64,000 nt of DNA from Aculops lycopersici (GCA_015350385.1 WNKI01000001.1:6419410-6483409); one strand, 5' to 3'. Counted from the stretch's first letter, positions 9,605-22,294 are shown. Notes: a model not told the origin generated them from the letters alone. Translations and numbers: made by a program.

Positions 9605-12600
9605 TGGAGCCCTTAGTTATACGCATACTAGGCAACAGTCGCGGCACTCTCTTTGGGAAAAAGATGGCAATGGAGCCAACTTTTGGAACTTGCGTATGCT
9701 AACAAAAACACGCAGCTCAGTTGCTACCTGTTGGCTCACCTGCAACTTATGCAACTTGGTCGCACTCCTACTCAGGCGAACCAGACGCTCGGGGGTCCAA
9801 AGGTAGATGCATTGCTGCTGCTGCTGCTGCTGGATGGAATCAAATCGCGAAAAGGCAACAGGTTATCATTAAACACTAGCTTTAGACTTTTAACTATCTA
9901 AATAATACTTATAACGTATTGCCATTTGCGCGTCGGTTTACTATACTATAAAAAATACTATAGACACTCACTATATGACCATACAAAGTGCGGAGCCACG
10001 AGGAGTAAGCTGATCAGTTCTACCTCCAGTTTTGAGGCGTCTAAATTTGATTGCCAAATCTCTCCGCTTTTTCTCCACATTTGTTGCCCAATTTCCCCTT
10101 CCCTTTCATCGCAGACTCGAGACAGATTTGAGTTTCCATTGCAACTCACATGCCAACTACAAATAATTTAACTAATGGCCAAAGTTGGTTGCCTTTTATT
10201 GTTTCGGTTTCCACCATCACAAACTCAACATCCAAATCCTCAGGTGGTTGCTGGTGACGTGGGCGTGGCTGGCAAATTATCATATTGCCAATGATCGAGT
10301 TGCAACCGTAGCAGCGCCAACTCCCGGCCTAGAAATTTAACCTCAGCGTTGCATTCGATTGGCTAGCCCTAGGGAGGAGGAAGTCTCTGGCGCCATTCGC
10401 TTCGATCTCTCGCTAGATATTAATTGCTTGTGATATTTTTAGATTGCTAAATTTAATTTCAGTCTCAGAACAGACACCCCTCAACATCTTAATCTTCACT
10501 TGCATCATAAGCGATAAAAATGAGCCAAATCCGTGGAGGAGTTGAGATGCGCCAAAACGCGAGCAGTGATATTAGATGAGACTAGTGAGGTGCATGCGAG
10601 GGGATTGATTGAAGTAGCAATTAAATACGATGGTGCGAGTTTCAAGTGCATTTGTACTTGAGGTGGGAAATAGATGGACATCAAGCACAAAAGTTGAATA
10701 GATTGACCACAGACACGAATCAAGTTACAACTTCTACAACCTGGAGATTACTTATTGAGTCGTTATAACTTCTCTTCTCATCTTTGCCATCACATTGGTG
10801 CCTCATCATTACCGTTACTGGCTTGAATTTACGGGTGTTCTTTAGATTTTGGCCCCACGTCTTTGGCCACAAAGATAAAAGTGGTCAAGTCGGTCAACAG
10901 GTGGCACTCTTTTCTCCCCTGCTCACTTGTTCTCTTCGTCAGTCTTTACCTACCCGGTAACCTGAGGAGCTCCTTGGGGACAAAGACGAGAGGGCGGGCA
11001 GTTAATTTACACTAGTCACCTGCTAGTCTGTCATTACAACTGGTAGCTGAAGTTGTTGTTGTCTGTTATTATTATTAAGTGACATAATCAAGCGTGAAGA
11101 TCGAAGAGCACCGGCCACTTGTTGTCATGCTTACCTGCTGCTTCTGTTCGGTATTATTCCATTCTATTCTATTTCACCATTCTCCACTCCGTTCCGTTGG
11201 AGCACTGCAACCGATTGCTTCCTCGTCCCCATCTTCGCAGTGTAATTGCAATCCCAAACGAGAACAACAACAACCATTCCACCAAAATCAGTTGGCCAGT
11301 CGAGATTTGCTCTGGTGCCACCGCCGCCGCCGCCGCCGCGAAGAGAGTTTGGCGCTCAGGTGCAGGATTTGGCGACTTTTTGCCCTCGAGGTACTTGAAA
11401 TTTTTGGTTGCGTCGTTGCTTTGTCCAGTTGGTGCAAGCGAGTGGCACAAGCTTGCTGGCCGACGAGCAATCGCCTGTTGATTATATGGTTTTTCTATGT
11501 GTCCTCTCTCTCTCTCTGCTTCTCTCCCACTCCGTCTCTTCAAGTTGTTAAATATTTGCACTCTATTGGGCCTCCATTGTTCTGTTGTCACTTGGCTCAT
11601 TGTGTTGCTCGCGAAGGCACACACTTGTTGCTTGCCTGCCTCCATTACGACCATCGCCGTCGTCGTCTACTGTGCACTTTGGGTTTGTTCAGGAAGTGGA
11701 TGGTGGCCAGCCAAGTGGCCAGTTAACCAGCTGAATGACTCCTCAAGTGAGATGGATTGAAGTTTTTGTCCTCGTCTTCGTCGCAATGCCTTTGCTCGCA
11801 TTTCGGCTAGGGATCCAAGCTCAGCTAGTCACCTGGACCCGAGTTTGTTTTTGGCCTCGAAAGTTTCCTCTTGCTCTACACTGGAAAAGGCCACAACTAC
11901 CTGTTGACTGCAGCGGAAATTTTGACTGGCCCAGAAAAAATGGACATGAGTTTTTGTCGCTCTAAGGCGACGGCGAGCGAGTTGGCAACTCACGCGTCAA
12001 GGCCACCAACTTACTCACTGTCCAGCTCTGCTCTTGGCCGAGTTATTATCTTCCGTTCAACTTGTAAGCGCCTCAGAAGCAAGCGAAGTTACCTGACTCA
12101 ATTACTCTCTGTCAATTAGTAGCTGTTGCTCTTTTGTCGTTGCCGTTGTCTTTTTAACTTTGACTTTCTACTTGGCGCCAGTCGAGTTAACTCAAGCTGC
12201 CGAGTGTCAAGCGCTCGGTTGCGCAACATAATTGAGTTTCAAGCTCCACTAAACCAGCTCAAGTTTGCTCATCATCAGATTCTCCATTCTATCCTATCTT
12301 TTTCCTCTCTTCCTCCCGAGGAAACTTGACTCGCCGGCTGAATGCGAAGAGCTCGAGACGTGAGGTGGCGCCACTTGCTTCGCGTGGCACGTCCATCAAT
12401 GGGGCTCCAGGTAATGAGTTTCAATATAACCACATTCGCAGCAGAATGGAAACCAGAAGCAATGGAGCAAAAAAGTTCGTGCAAACCATCGAAAGAGAGC
12501 GAGTTTCAATTTAGAGAGAGAAGGATCCCATTCGACGTTTACCTTTTCTCGTCGTCGTCGTCGTGGTGGTTGGCAGACGAGAAAAATCACATGTGCTTTT

Positions 12601-12959
12601 CGTGTTGTTGTTGCCTTTGGTCGTCAAAGTCTCTCAAAGTGCAGCAAAATTTGCACGAGAGTTTGATTTTCTCACACTAAATCTCTCATTCGACTGCAAG
12701 TTGTTTTTCTTCCCTTCACTCTGCCATCCAATTGGACAATCAGGTGGTAACTTTCATAACAACAACAACAGCAACAACAACCATAGTAATAACATCAGCA
12801 ACAATAAAACTTGAGCCAGCTGGCCATTCTTATCCTTATCCTTATTCTTATGCACTCGCAACGCGAGCAACGAGCTCGCAAGTCTCCATTTGAAGTTTGC
12901 GCAAAAAGAGACTTGAGTTTAAATTAAACTTCGTTCTCTTGTATAGTATATGGATAGCA

Positions 12960-12967
12960 TATAAAAG
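12960..12967 (+). promoter_or_regulatory. isolated TATA box
   Basis: TATAAAAG on the plus strand. No strong initiator lies exactly 30 bp downstream and no gene start follows within the next few hundred bases. It may mark a non-coding transcript, a leader exon of an unseen gene, or nothing. Confidence 0.25.
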
Positions 12968-13613
12968 GCCAACTCTCGCGGACTCCATGTCCACCATTGA
13001 AGTTGATGGACAGTAACAACGAAACCATTCTTCTCTCAGTCTCTTCGTTTCGTCGTCATCGTCGTCGAGTAGAAGCTGAGCAATCATTTCATCTCACTCT
13101 CTCGTCATAATCTCGACGAGTCATTTTGGTTGCTGCTCTTGTTGTTGCTGTTGTGTTCGAAACTTGAAAGTCTTCGTTGTGTCGTCGCTGCTGCTACTTT
13201 CAATTTTTCGCCCAACAAGAGACTTTGGCCGCTGTGCACTTGAATTGATGAACTGCCATTGTGCCTACCTGTTGCTCGCTACCTGCACGACTTTTCTCCA
13301 CTTCCAAAAATTCCAACTTTTCAGGTGATCAAGTCTCGTGTTGGCTGGTTATTTTACTGAGATGTTGCTTGAGTCAAAGCTTACGAACAAGTGTTCGTTA
13401 ACTAGCCACTAGCTCGAATCGAAAGTGAGACGCCCACTTCCGGCCATGGAGAGATTTGAGCTCTCAACTTTTTTAATTGGCGCTCTAATTATATTGCGAA
13501 TAAGTCACCAAACTTTCGTCGAGTTGATCAGTTGTAAGAGCAACAGCGACGATAGAATTAGATTTATCTCTAGCTCAAGTTTTTTATGAGCTTTCCAGTT
13601 TCATGTCCCCAAT

Positions 13614-14078
13614 TTAAAAAGGAAAAGGAACGATGTCTGAATAGTCCATAACATTGGCCGTATTGTCTCTATCACTACACCTATCAGGTGGAGTCCCTCT
13701 TCTGGTCGGAGCAGGGCGGATCACAATCGGGCTACGATATTTGAAAGAAACTGTGAACTCCGCGGACTTTGAAGTGTTCGGATTCACATTGGATAGGATT
13801 TTAGTATTTGGACGGTCACTGGATTCGTGTGTGGATTCGAGAGTGGAGTCAGTTTCACTAAATATCGGACCTTGTGAGATCCCGGCGCTTGATCGAGGCC
13901 CAGCACTCCGCTTACGCGCACAAGGTTTACATTTCCACCGTCCTACTGTTTCTGAAGGTTCTACTTCAACGCAGTTTATATGATAGTGATGTTTGCATAC
14001 ATAGCAAGTTAGGTACTTATGGATACGAATGACTGACTGTTGAAACTCGCCACATACGTCCACATTTTCCTCAGCCAT
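13614..14078 (-). CDS. PHD-finger-like protein, probably from a mobile element
   Basis: A 154-residue frame starting at an ATG. Residues 9-53 resemble a PHD zinc finger: C9, then C25-x2-C28, H33-x2-C36 and C50-x2-C53 in the block ending GRWKCKPC. One ligand of the first pair is missing (F12 where Cys is expected), so the finger is degenerate or atypical. The rest is Ser/Thr/Pro/Arg-rich with no domain. PHD-like fingers followed by low-complexity sequence are known at the start of ORF1 of CR1-type non-LTR retrotransposons and in some other elements. The neighbourhood also contains a broken coding relic. I infer a mobile-element fragment, but no reverse transcriptase, terminal repeat or target-site duplication is visible. 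A short host gene cannot be excluded. Confidence 0.45.
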   Translation of the reverse strand: MAEENVDVCGEFQQSVIRIHKYLTCYVCKHHYHINCVEVEPSETVGRWKCKPCARKRSAGPRSSAGISQGPIFSETDSTLESTHESSDRPNTKILSNVNPNTSKSAEFTVSFKYRSPIVIRPAPTRRGTPPDRCSDRDNTANVMDYSDIVPFPF

Positions 14079-14205
14079 AACCAGAGATCTATGGAATAAA
14101 TATCATTTTATTCGAAGGAGGCACTGGTTGATTCTCAGAATTTTTTGTATGATATTGCGAATAGACGAGTCCCATGATGATAAAATAAACGGAGACGTCT
14201 ATTGA

Positions 14206-14526
14206 CTAGAGTCAGACGAGCTGACACAGAATTTTTCTTATGTTGAAGAAGATTCTGAATTAATAAGGCGAATGCACGAGGCTATGAAGCAGGAAACTGA
14301 AGGTAGAGTCAAGGGTTGGAAACCATCTATCGATAAATTGACATTCAAATGGGTACCGGCAAAGAAGGCATCCAGTTGATCTGAGGTTGCCGACGCTGAC
14401 TAGGTTTATGCTGTCCATATAACTGAGCGAATCGCCTTTTTCATAGAAAATAAACTTCCTGGATTTGTCTCTCATCAATTGCAAACGTCCACAATTAGAC
14501 CATTCTCTTTATTTATCTCGTATTAG
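14206..14526 (+). pseudogene. stop-broken coding relic
   Basis: One plus-strand frame runs open from 14206 to a TGA at 14377-14379 (57 codons). The translation is protein-like, for example ELIRRMHEAMKQETE then KGWKPSIDKLTFKWVPAKK. The same frame continues, after that stop and one TAG, as ERIAFFIENKLPGFVSHQL up to a TAG at 14524-14526. The even amino-acid mix differs from the repeat-driven frames nearby. No start codon, splice site or recognised domain was found. It could be a decayed mobile-element gene, possibly linked to the adjacent PHD-like frame on the other strand, or a host pseudogene. Confidence 0.35.
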
Positions 14527-17500
14527 TACTAGTTTGTTGTTGTTTGATAACCTGGATTGCAACTAACCCTACCGCTTCGATGAGAACTCTCGAGATCCTA
14601 CATCCGGCACATGTGGTGAATTTGGTAACCCCACTAGGTCCATGACGATCCTGGATAGATTCATGACTGAACCAAGACAATACTTCCAGGCTTGTTCTTG
14701 CAGTCTGCGCACGAAGTTGTTAATTCAAGCTTTTCGAGGTATAAATAAACAAGTGCCACCTGAAGTCTCGGAGGTAGATGAGATAAATTTGGGTGTTGGT
14801 TGAGGTTAACAGTAGGAAAGAACTTATTGACAAGATCGCTTTTCAAGCCGGGATCATTCGAGTAACATAATTACATAGCGCGACGATTGGATTTGGGGCC
14901 GTAAGACAAAAATCTTCTGTCAATGAGTCTCTGGACCATATTGTAGATAAATAAGATCAGTTAACCAGCCGGCCGTCGATCTTTCATTTGATGTTTCATG
15001 ATGGTTAAAGCATCGAAATTATTTAAACAGAAAACTTGCCTCACTGTCCTGATGAGAATTTCTGGAAGCATTCAATCAATATACCTCTTTGCTGAGCAAG
15101 GTCCGATTCCTCTCCAAATAGACCAACCATCAACCCCACAGCGTACAATCGGGTTTCAATGTCGAAGAGTTGGATTAGTTTTTTGCAGCCCTCTTCATAT
15201 TGCCTTTTTTACATTGAGCTTTAGATTTGCCGGTAGTTCTTCAGAAAGGGGGGATGGCATTTACGGTTTTTGAGGGTGTGTATTGGTGGAAATCATTGGC
15301 AAATAAATTATCGAGTCGCAAAGTTGTCACTGGATTCGGTATTTCTAGATTGTAGTTCGAAAAAAGAACATCAAAAATCTGGGCGCTGCACCTGGTGTGA
15401 CCCAAGGACAATTCATTTTTGTCTTTCTTTCTGGTGGTGCACCCATTCTTCGCCCCCCTTCCAAGCGATCAAATGAACGTAAGCTCTAGATTTGAATTTG
15501 AATTTAAATTTCAAGTTTCGCTCTTGCTCTCGTGATATCCACTAGCGGAATTCACCTATTATTTTTTACATTTAAATTTTGATTTAAATCTAAATATAAA
15601 ATTTGGCTACTGAGGTCTCGCAAGTGAGAAGAGAAAAGTTAAGTAAAATCTGGCCGAAGTTTATAAATTGAGAGCAAAAAGTCCCTCTTGTGTTCATCAA
15701 ACTAAACGCAAATTTTACATTTAAAATGAATCTTGCGGTTAGCGTGCGAGAATCCAACCTGAACTTTTCATCTTTTCAGCTTAATCTTCTCTCTTTTCTC
15801 CATGCCAACTTTAAATTTCGAACTTCTTCTCGCTTACGCTCATTTGGTTTGATCTCCGTCTTCTTTCTTGTTAGTGAAAGGATCCCGAGAGAAAGATTTC
15901 ACTAGAGTTAATTCCTGCAACCAAACTGAAGCATTGAAATGAGAGTTGGCTTTTCGAGAGAGAGAGAGAGAGAGAGACGAGAGCGGCGAGCAAGAACTAT
16001 CATAACTTATCATCATAATCATCGGCGATCATCATTTCGGTTTGGCTCTTTGGTTATTATACTTGTTGCACGAGTTTCGATTTACGTTTTAAAGGTAAGC
16101 GTGTGACACGACGACGACGACGACGACGACTGGAGCAATCGATGTGCTCGCATTTGTTGCCAATCTTTTAGCTAATGGAGACTTTTAATGGAGCTACCAA
16201 AATTTTTGGCCCTCTTCAAAGTGGCAAACATTTCAACTCAAATGTTAGACTCAACGGATTCAACTCTTATAAACTAAAAACTCGCTTGTGACCAACTACC
16301 TGTTGCCCTCTCTACCTGTACCTAAAGATTCTCGAGTGGCCCCAAATTATCGCGCTTCTAAAATCTAAAATCTAAACACACAAACACACGCAGATTAGTG
16401 GGCCGTAATCTTCGTCGCGTCGCATCTCTTTTAGTTTTGTTTAGATGCTTAAAGGTAAATCTTTCAGCTCAGTCTTCTGGATTGTGATCAAATTAAATCT
16501 ATTCCTATTCCTATTTCAATGAGCTCGTCCCAAGTCCACGAAGCAAAATAAATGATGATGGCCACGAAGACGATGAGCAGAGATCGAGGCAAACTTTTTC
16601 TCGTGCTTCGCTCGGCTTTGCTATCGGTTCAGTCAACCTGGCGGCCGATTAAAATCTAACCGCCAACCTTTAGGAGAGAGAGAGAGAGAGAAATCCTCTG
16701 GTTATTATTTATAAAGATGGAGGAGAAAACACAGAGAGTTAGAGAGACATTCGGTTAGAATTAAGCTTGATTCTTCAGACAGAGAGATCAGAAGCCGAAT
16801 CTTTTCAAGTCGACCAAGTTGATGGACAAGAATCTTTTAGCCAGCTTTAGGTTACTTTATTTTATTTTATTTCATCTCAGTTTATACTTAACCATTGCAA
16901 GTTGATTTTGCGGTACAAACACACAAAGTGAATGGAGGTTTGAATTTGAATTTGGGAAAAAGTTTGTTGGTTTTACCTGAGGATTTGTGGGCTCGCGCGG
17001 CCAGGTGAAATAAAATGACGACAGAAACTAACTGACAATCCGCTCGCAAAGTGGCGCTGCGTTCGCGGCAACAGGTGGTCCAGCTGGCGCGGTTATACTT
17101 TCACACGCCCACCTCGTTGTTGTTGTTGTTATCATTATTATTATTATTTTGTAAAAGCAACACTGATGAAATTTCTACCTCAAATTTACCTGGTGGCATC
17201 TGTTTCCTGTTTGCTTTCTTGTCAGCTTTCGGCGTATGAGATTTTTCGCATACGGAATCGTGGCATAAGTTGAATCACCGCACAGCGATCGAATGTTGAA
17301 ACTAAATCCAAATCCAAATACACGAAAAAGCGAGAGAAAGAGAAGAAAACTTGAAGAGCGACAAGCGAGGAGGACGAAATCGCGATATTAATCCGGCAAA
17401 AATGCCAAATTTCCGCTCGACTGGCTCCAAATCGTCCGTCGAATTGCAGTCTCTCTCTCTCTCTTGCTTGTTGCTGATGTTGCTCAACTAGTCAACAATT

Positions 17501-20500
17501 GGACTGGACTGGTCACATGCGTTTGTGTGTGAGCAGCAACAGATTGTGTCGCCCAGGTAAGGCCACCTGAGGAATCCAATCGATTGCAATGCGATTGTCG
17601 CCCATTAGAGAGTTTGTTGTTGCTCCACTTTAGCCTCTGGTCTCTCGCTTCAGTTGGTTCGATCTGTCGAAGCCTCGCGAAGGATCAGCGTGTGAGGCTC
17701 GCGCAAATTGAAACCAAACTCAGCGTATGAGGAGAAACAGAGACCATGCCTCGTGTTTCGTTCCATTGGGCGCCTTTACCTTTGGACTATTTATCACGCC
17801 AATCCCAAATAAATAGGCTCGCGTGAATTGCAAGATAAACTAAGGGAGCGAGCGAGCGATCGATCGATTTGGATGGTTGAGCTTTCGGACATTGGAAAAA
17901 CGTGTTTAAACTAGCAACACAAAGGATTCAATGGACTTTTCTTGAATCATCGTCTGCCACAATGGAAGGCGGCACTTTTCTCACAGTCATCTACGAGTTT
18001 CAAGCGTGAGAATTGAATGGACGAGTTACTATGCCAGTATACTGGGTTCCAGATGCTCGCCAAACTTTCCATTGATCACTACCAAAACCACCACTCGGGG
18101 CTCTAGCCAACAGATGAGCCATTAATTTTCCGTCTTCGCTCGTTAGATTAAAGTTGATACCTTGAATATTAAGGTGCAATCTAGTGGAGGTAAGTTTCAA
18201 CAGGCAAACAGTGAAGCTTGCAAAATTAACAAGTGGTAGTTTTTCGCTGGCCTACCAAAAGAGGTTGCGCAAGTTGAGACTCTTAAAGCTCGATCCGTTG
18301 AGTTGTTGTTGTTATTATTATTATTATTATTAGCTTGTTATCGACTGGCATTTCTTATGTTAGACATCCATTAGCCTACCTGTTGGCTCGCAAATTTAAA
18401 ACTTAGACACGCAACTATCTGTTGCTGGTGTTGTTGTTGATGCTGCTGCTGTAATTGTCGATGCCAGCCTCTGAGCTAAGAAATAAAAACTTTGAAACTC
18501 TTTAGTTTTCAAGTTTTCAACTTGGAATGTTTGATATTAGATTCTAGTCGGGAAAAGTTTGCCGTCCAATTTAAACTTGAAATTTCTCACTCATCCAAAA
18601 CACAACATAAACCTAAAGCGAGCCAGAGAAAGAGAGAAAGCCAAATGCCAATTTGGAGTCAAATATTTGATATATGCAAACTTCTCCTCGCTATCGTTGA
18701 CTTTCGATTGACGTGAGTCGCGTTCAAAATAGTCTCGCCTATCATTCGACTCGAGCAAGCAATTTACAATCCGAAATGTTGAACACACCGATCGACTGAC
18801 TTTAATTTTGTTTGCTTGCTTCTGGTGAGCGCAAACCACTTGGCTACCCATGGAGTTTGTGCCACGAGAGAGTCTGTCTCCAGCTTCCAGGTGTAAAGGG
18901 GAAAAGTTGATACTCAATTTTGCTCGCCACTCTGTTGGTTTGATTGGAATAGAACACCGAACAGCTAAGCTGTTAAAATTTTCAACCGCTCTATGAGTCA
19001 AGTTAAAATTAATGCCAATTATTTGTGAGGAGCCAAAGGGTTTGAAGTTTTTTCTCTGACAATTGGAAGAGGACTGATCCTTTCGACGGCAACTAAATTT
19101 TTGTCCAACCTTCCAGCCGGTTGTTCAATCACTTGAGCTATGGCTGAATGGCAGCCAATTGCTGATAACCGGAAGTCGGCGGAGCAAGATCAAGCAAAGA
19201 GTCCACTCAGCAGCAGCAGCAGCAAACTGAACAAGTGGTTGTCGTGATCATTTGAAGGTCAGTTTATTTTTCTCCTCCTCTCTAAATTACTTGCCTCCTT
19301 TTATTTGCCATCAGATCAAATCAAATCAAATCAAATCAATTCTATTCAATTCAACTCAACTCAACTCAACTCAACTCAACTCAATTCAATTCAACTCGAC
19401 TCAACTCGATTCAATTCAATTATATTCAAATGCCAAATTCGCGCATTTAGTATTCGCTTACAACAACCGCTCTTCCTCCTCCAAAGCAAGCAAAGTAAAC
19501 GTAACTCACCTAAACTGATGAGCAAACGAACGACTGGTAGATGGATAGATAGACCAATAGGATTACTGTGAGCAAATCGAGGCCTGCAAGTTTGACTCGC
19601 AGGCAAGACGATCGGTGGAGCCTAAATGAAAATAAGTTTGCGCTCGGAGTTTAGAAAAAGATTTAAATTTTTCTTTTTGCCATCGATTCTCTCGTATTGG
19701 TCCATGGGGGAAAGATTTCGAGCAAAATGTGAGCAGCAACAACGTAAGCTGCTGCCTCAGCTCCAGTCTCGTGAGTTGAAATTTCCAACTAAACTAAATT
19801 TGCATTTGAAATCATGAGTGAGCCTCTATTTTGCTCTAGCAACAAACTTGATGGCTCATTGAAAAAGTTTCAAGATGAACACTCGCATACTAAAGTCGCT
19901 AGTTGTTGCTCGTCCATCTTCAGCTTCAGCTCCAGATCTAACTTCAACTTCAACCTCAACTCGCTAGCTCATCAACTCAAACTTAAACTCCAACCCAAGC
20001 TCTTGGCTCGTGGAATCAAATGAAACGAAGTGAATTGCGAGCAGGAGAGAGAAACAAGAATTTCCGTTCTATTTAACTCGAGTAAACTTTTAGCTCTCAA
20101 ACTTCTTTCTGCTCTAATTCTATTTGATTGTACAAGCAAAATTTTGCAAACTTTTCCAACTCAATGGACACAAAGAATTTCTGCCTCCTTCAATTGCATT
20201 TTATTTCTGTTCACTTTTCAAATACTCAATCGTCGTTGTCAATCTCTCGCCTCTTTCTACAAGGGAACTCGACTTTTTGATTAACTCTCCTCTCTGTGTG
20301 TAGATTTCAAAGCTTGACTGATTAACAGGTGACGGCAGAGTCAATTAATTTTTTGGCCTCGTCAAAAAATTCATCCACTCTCAAGATCAAGGAGGCTTTT
20401 GAGTGCCAACAGGAAGTAGCTGTTGCCTTCTCAGCCTTTAGGCAGCAAATTTGCTCCAGGGGGATGGATATTTAAGATAAAAATAAAGATCCCATTCTCT

Positions 20501-20748
20501 TTGCACTCGGAACACGAGGAGCTCAGGTGCATCTGACCATAGGCTAAAAATAACCACATGCATGCGTTTGGCTCATTTCAAGTGAGGCTTGCATACTTTT
20601 TGTTTCGTCCGTTTTGTTTTTGCTTTCGCGCTTCCTATTCAATGTGGCGACACTAGAGTAAAAAGTGACTCAGTTACTATTATTTTGCAATAGTTATAAT
20701 TTTAACCTCTACCGTTGACCATCTCACCTGAGTGAACTAACTTGCACT
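14527..20748. other. gene-poor intergenic region
   Basis: About 6.2 kb without a recognised gene. The first kilobase (to about 15,480) may still belong to the decayed element. It contains GA tracts at about 15955-15976 and 16675-16691, (ACG)n at 16108-16130, GTT/ATT triplet runs near 17117-17150 and 18302-18331, and a TCAAM pentamer block at 19312-19430. A CAACAGGTGG motif is at 17069 and a CAGGTAAG octamer at 17554. Confidence 0.4.
19312..19430. repeat. TCAAA/TCAAC/TCAAT pentamer array
   Basis: About 115 bp of tandem five-base units that drift from TCAAA through TCAAT to TCAAC and back to TCAAT. A short array of the same TCAAC unit recurs near 23427-23446. Confidence 0.9.
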
Positions 20749-21579
20749 ATGACCTCCAGTCAAATCACATCATCATCTTTCTTATGTGCATTATCATGCT
20801 GCCTCATCCTCTTAATCCCGTTAACCTGGCAGCTAACGGGAGCAGAGGAGATACATATTGACCATGCAAATCTGATAACTCTCGACTTCGATGATGTCGA
20901 CAAGTTGATGAAAGAAAATCAGGGAGCCAGCAGCAAGGAGCAGCTCGAGTCAGTTCGCGATTGGTACCTGGAGTTGGCGCCATTTAAGGCTCGCAAATCG
21001 AGGCCCATTGAGAAGTTTATCCAGTTGTTGAAATTAGAGAAGAGCAAAGACGATCTTTGCCAGAAAGAAAATGAGCGGATTCTATCGAATCTCGAGTTTG
21101 GTAGGCGCCAAACTATTTGGGATCTGCCAACAATCGATCCATTGACTATCGGTCAGAGTCCATCTAAGAAATTAATTTCACATTATGTTAAAGAGTATAA
21201 TTCGGCTTGCTCCAAGCGAGCAATCGAAGATTATCTCAAGGGCAAAGAGCAATTAACGGAGGAGACTCTGGAGAAGATTAAGGAGTTTGAGGGAACCGTT
21301 GAGGAGTGGAAAGATAGAGTGTATAAGTCTCCGACCTACGAGCATAATCGGTTGGTCATATTGAAGAGAGAGAATAAAAACTTGAAGGAATATGTCAAGT
21401 TTGATCGGAAGCTCAGAGAGGCTTGCACTGATTTTGTGGAACTAATGACACCCGTTTACCTGCCTGGCTTTCCGTATTCCCTCGATTATATGCAGGACGC
21501 CTTGGATTCCAGGATAAGAGATGACGAGGCGAGTTTCTACGCGTGCAAGGCATTGATTGAGGATGGAGTTTTGTTATAA
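20749..21579 (+). CDS. secreted helical protein, tandem paralogue 1
   Basis: A 276-residue secreted protein of no recognised family. The signal peptide is at about 9-31 (core CCLILLIPLTWQLTG), followed by a charged, Glu/Lys-rich, probably helical mature chain with four cysteines at 104, 154, 226 and 266. The block DDLCQKENERI at 101-111 and YNSACSKR at 150-157 match DLCTKENYELI and FNEACDKK in the next gene. The two proteins are therefore divergent paralogues; this one has an extra C-terminal half with two more cysteines (REACTDF, FYACKALIEDG). It is a single exon with AATAAA at 21605 and 21637. Role is unknown; an extracellular, lineage-specific function (haemolymph, saliva or gut) is a guess. 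Confidence 0.85.
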   Translation: MTSSQITSSSFLCALSCCLILLIPLTWQLTGAEEIHIDHANLITLDFDDVDKLMKENQGASSKEQLESVRDWYLELAPFKARKSRPIEKFIQLLKLEKSKDDLCQKENERILSNLEFGRRQTIWDLPTIDPLTIGQSPSKKLISHYVKEYNSACSKRAIEDYLKGKEQLTEETLEKIKEFEGTVEEWKDRVYKSPTYEHNRLVILKRENKNLKEYVKFDRKLREACTDFVELMTPVYLPGFPYSLDYMQDALDSRIRDDEASFYACKALIEDGVLL

Positions 21580-21832
21580 AAATCGACTTCAACCTGATAA
21601 CAAAAATAAAAACTGAAGCTACGAAACTCGGTTGTAAATAAAGGAGATTTTTCATCCGATTAGAAACAGGGAGCCGAGTTTGCCCACTAGCTTGTGAGTC
21701 TAGACAGTTTGCTAAATTTAGATTCCATCACTATTGTTTCGACTCGTTCCGTTGCCGTTGTCATCTCTGTAGCTTAGATTTACACCGCACTAAGCGCATT
21801 CCAAATTCGAGCCAACCTTACCTGTTTCATTT

Positions 21833-22294
21833 ATGACTATCTTTCCACTACCAATGACTAATTATATCAAAATGATTGTTCTCCTCCTATTGGTCGCTTC
21901 GCAATTGCAATTGGTGCAATTGGCCAGCGTGTTGTCTTATGAGCAAATCGACAGTTTACCTATGAGGGGAGAACATGGCAAGGAGGAGATCGATGAGCTA
22001 AGGGAATGGTTTGACAAATTTTCGTGGTGTGAAGATGCAATGGTGTATATGGACAATGTGGCCAAGATGATTCGTCAGATTGACGAGTCTGATTTGTGTA
22101 CCAAGGAGAACTACGAGCTCATAGAGCCAAATTTCCAAGTTGTCGAGTATCTTGATGAGCATCTAATGCAAAAGACCAAATATTTGGCTGAAGGGTTCAA
22201 CGAAGCTTGTGATAAAAAACTTGATCAGGCTAAAAAGATCAACACAAATATTGATGATTTTCTAAAGGAGCATCGCTTCTCTAGCCAGAGTTAG
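21833..22294 (+). CDS. secreted helical protein, tandem paralogue 2
   Basis: A 153-residue secreted protein 253 bp after paralogue 1 and in the same orientation. The hydrophobic stretch MIVLLLLVASQLQLVQLAS at 14-32 is the signal peptide; M8 and M14 are alternative starts that shorten its N-region. The mature chain is acidic and helical with cysteines at 66, 89 and 126. C89 and C126 align with C104 and C154 of paralogue 1, while C66 (FSWCEDAM) is private. The region GKEEIDELREWFDKF also aligns with SKEQLESVRDWYLEL. It ends after the second shared cysteine, so it is about half the length of its neighbour. AATAAA is at 22357-22362. Family and function are unknown. Confidence 0.83.
   Translation: MTIFPLPMTNYIKMIVLLLLVASQLQLVQLASVLSYEQIDSLPMRGEHGKEEIDELREWFDKFSWCEDAMVYMDNVAKMIRQIDESDLCTKENYELIEPNFQVVEYLDEHLMQKTKYLAEGFNEACDKKLDQAKKINTNIDDFLKEHRFSSQS

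Noticed and set aside
11094..11726. 210-residue plus-strand frame and overlapping frames on both strands
   Set aside because: Several frames are open together in a GC-richer stretch, none shows a domain, signal peptide fit or even composition.
14260..14484. Minus-strand frame with a SYMDSINLVS stretch that recalls the end of a retrotransposon endonuclease domain
   Set aside because: The resemblance is a few residues, the catalytic motifs are absent, the frame upstream is full of stops, and the plus strand across the same bases gives a more protein-like reading.
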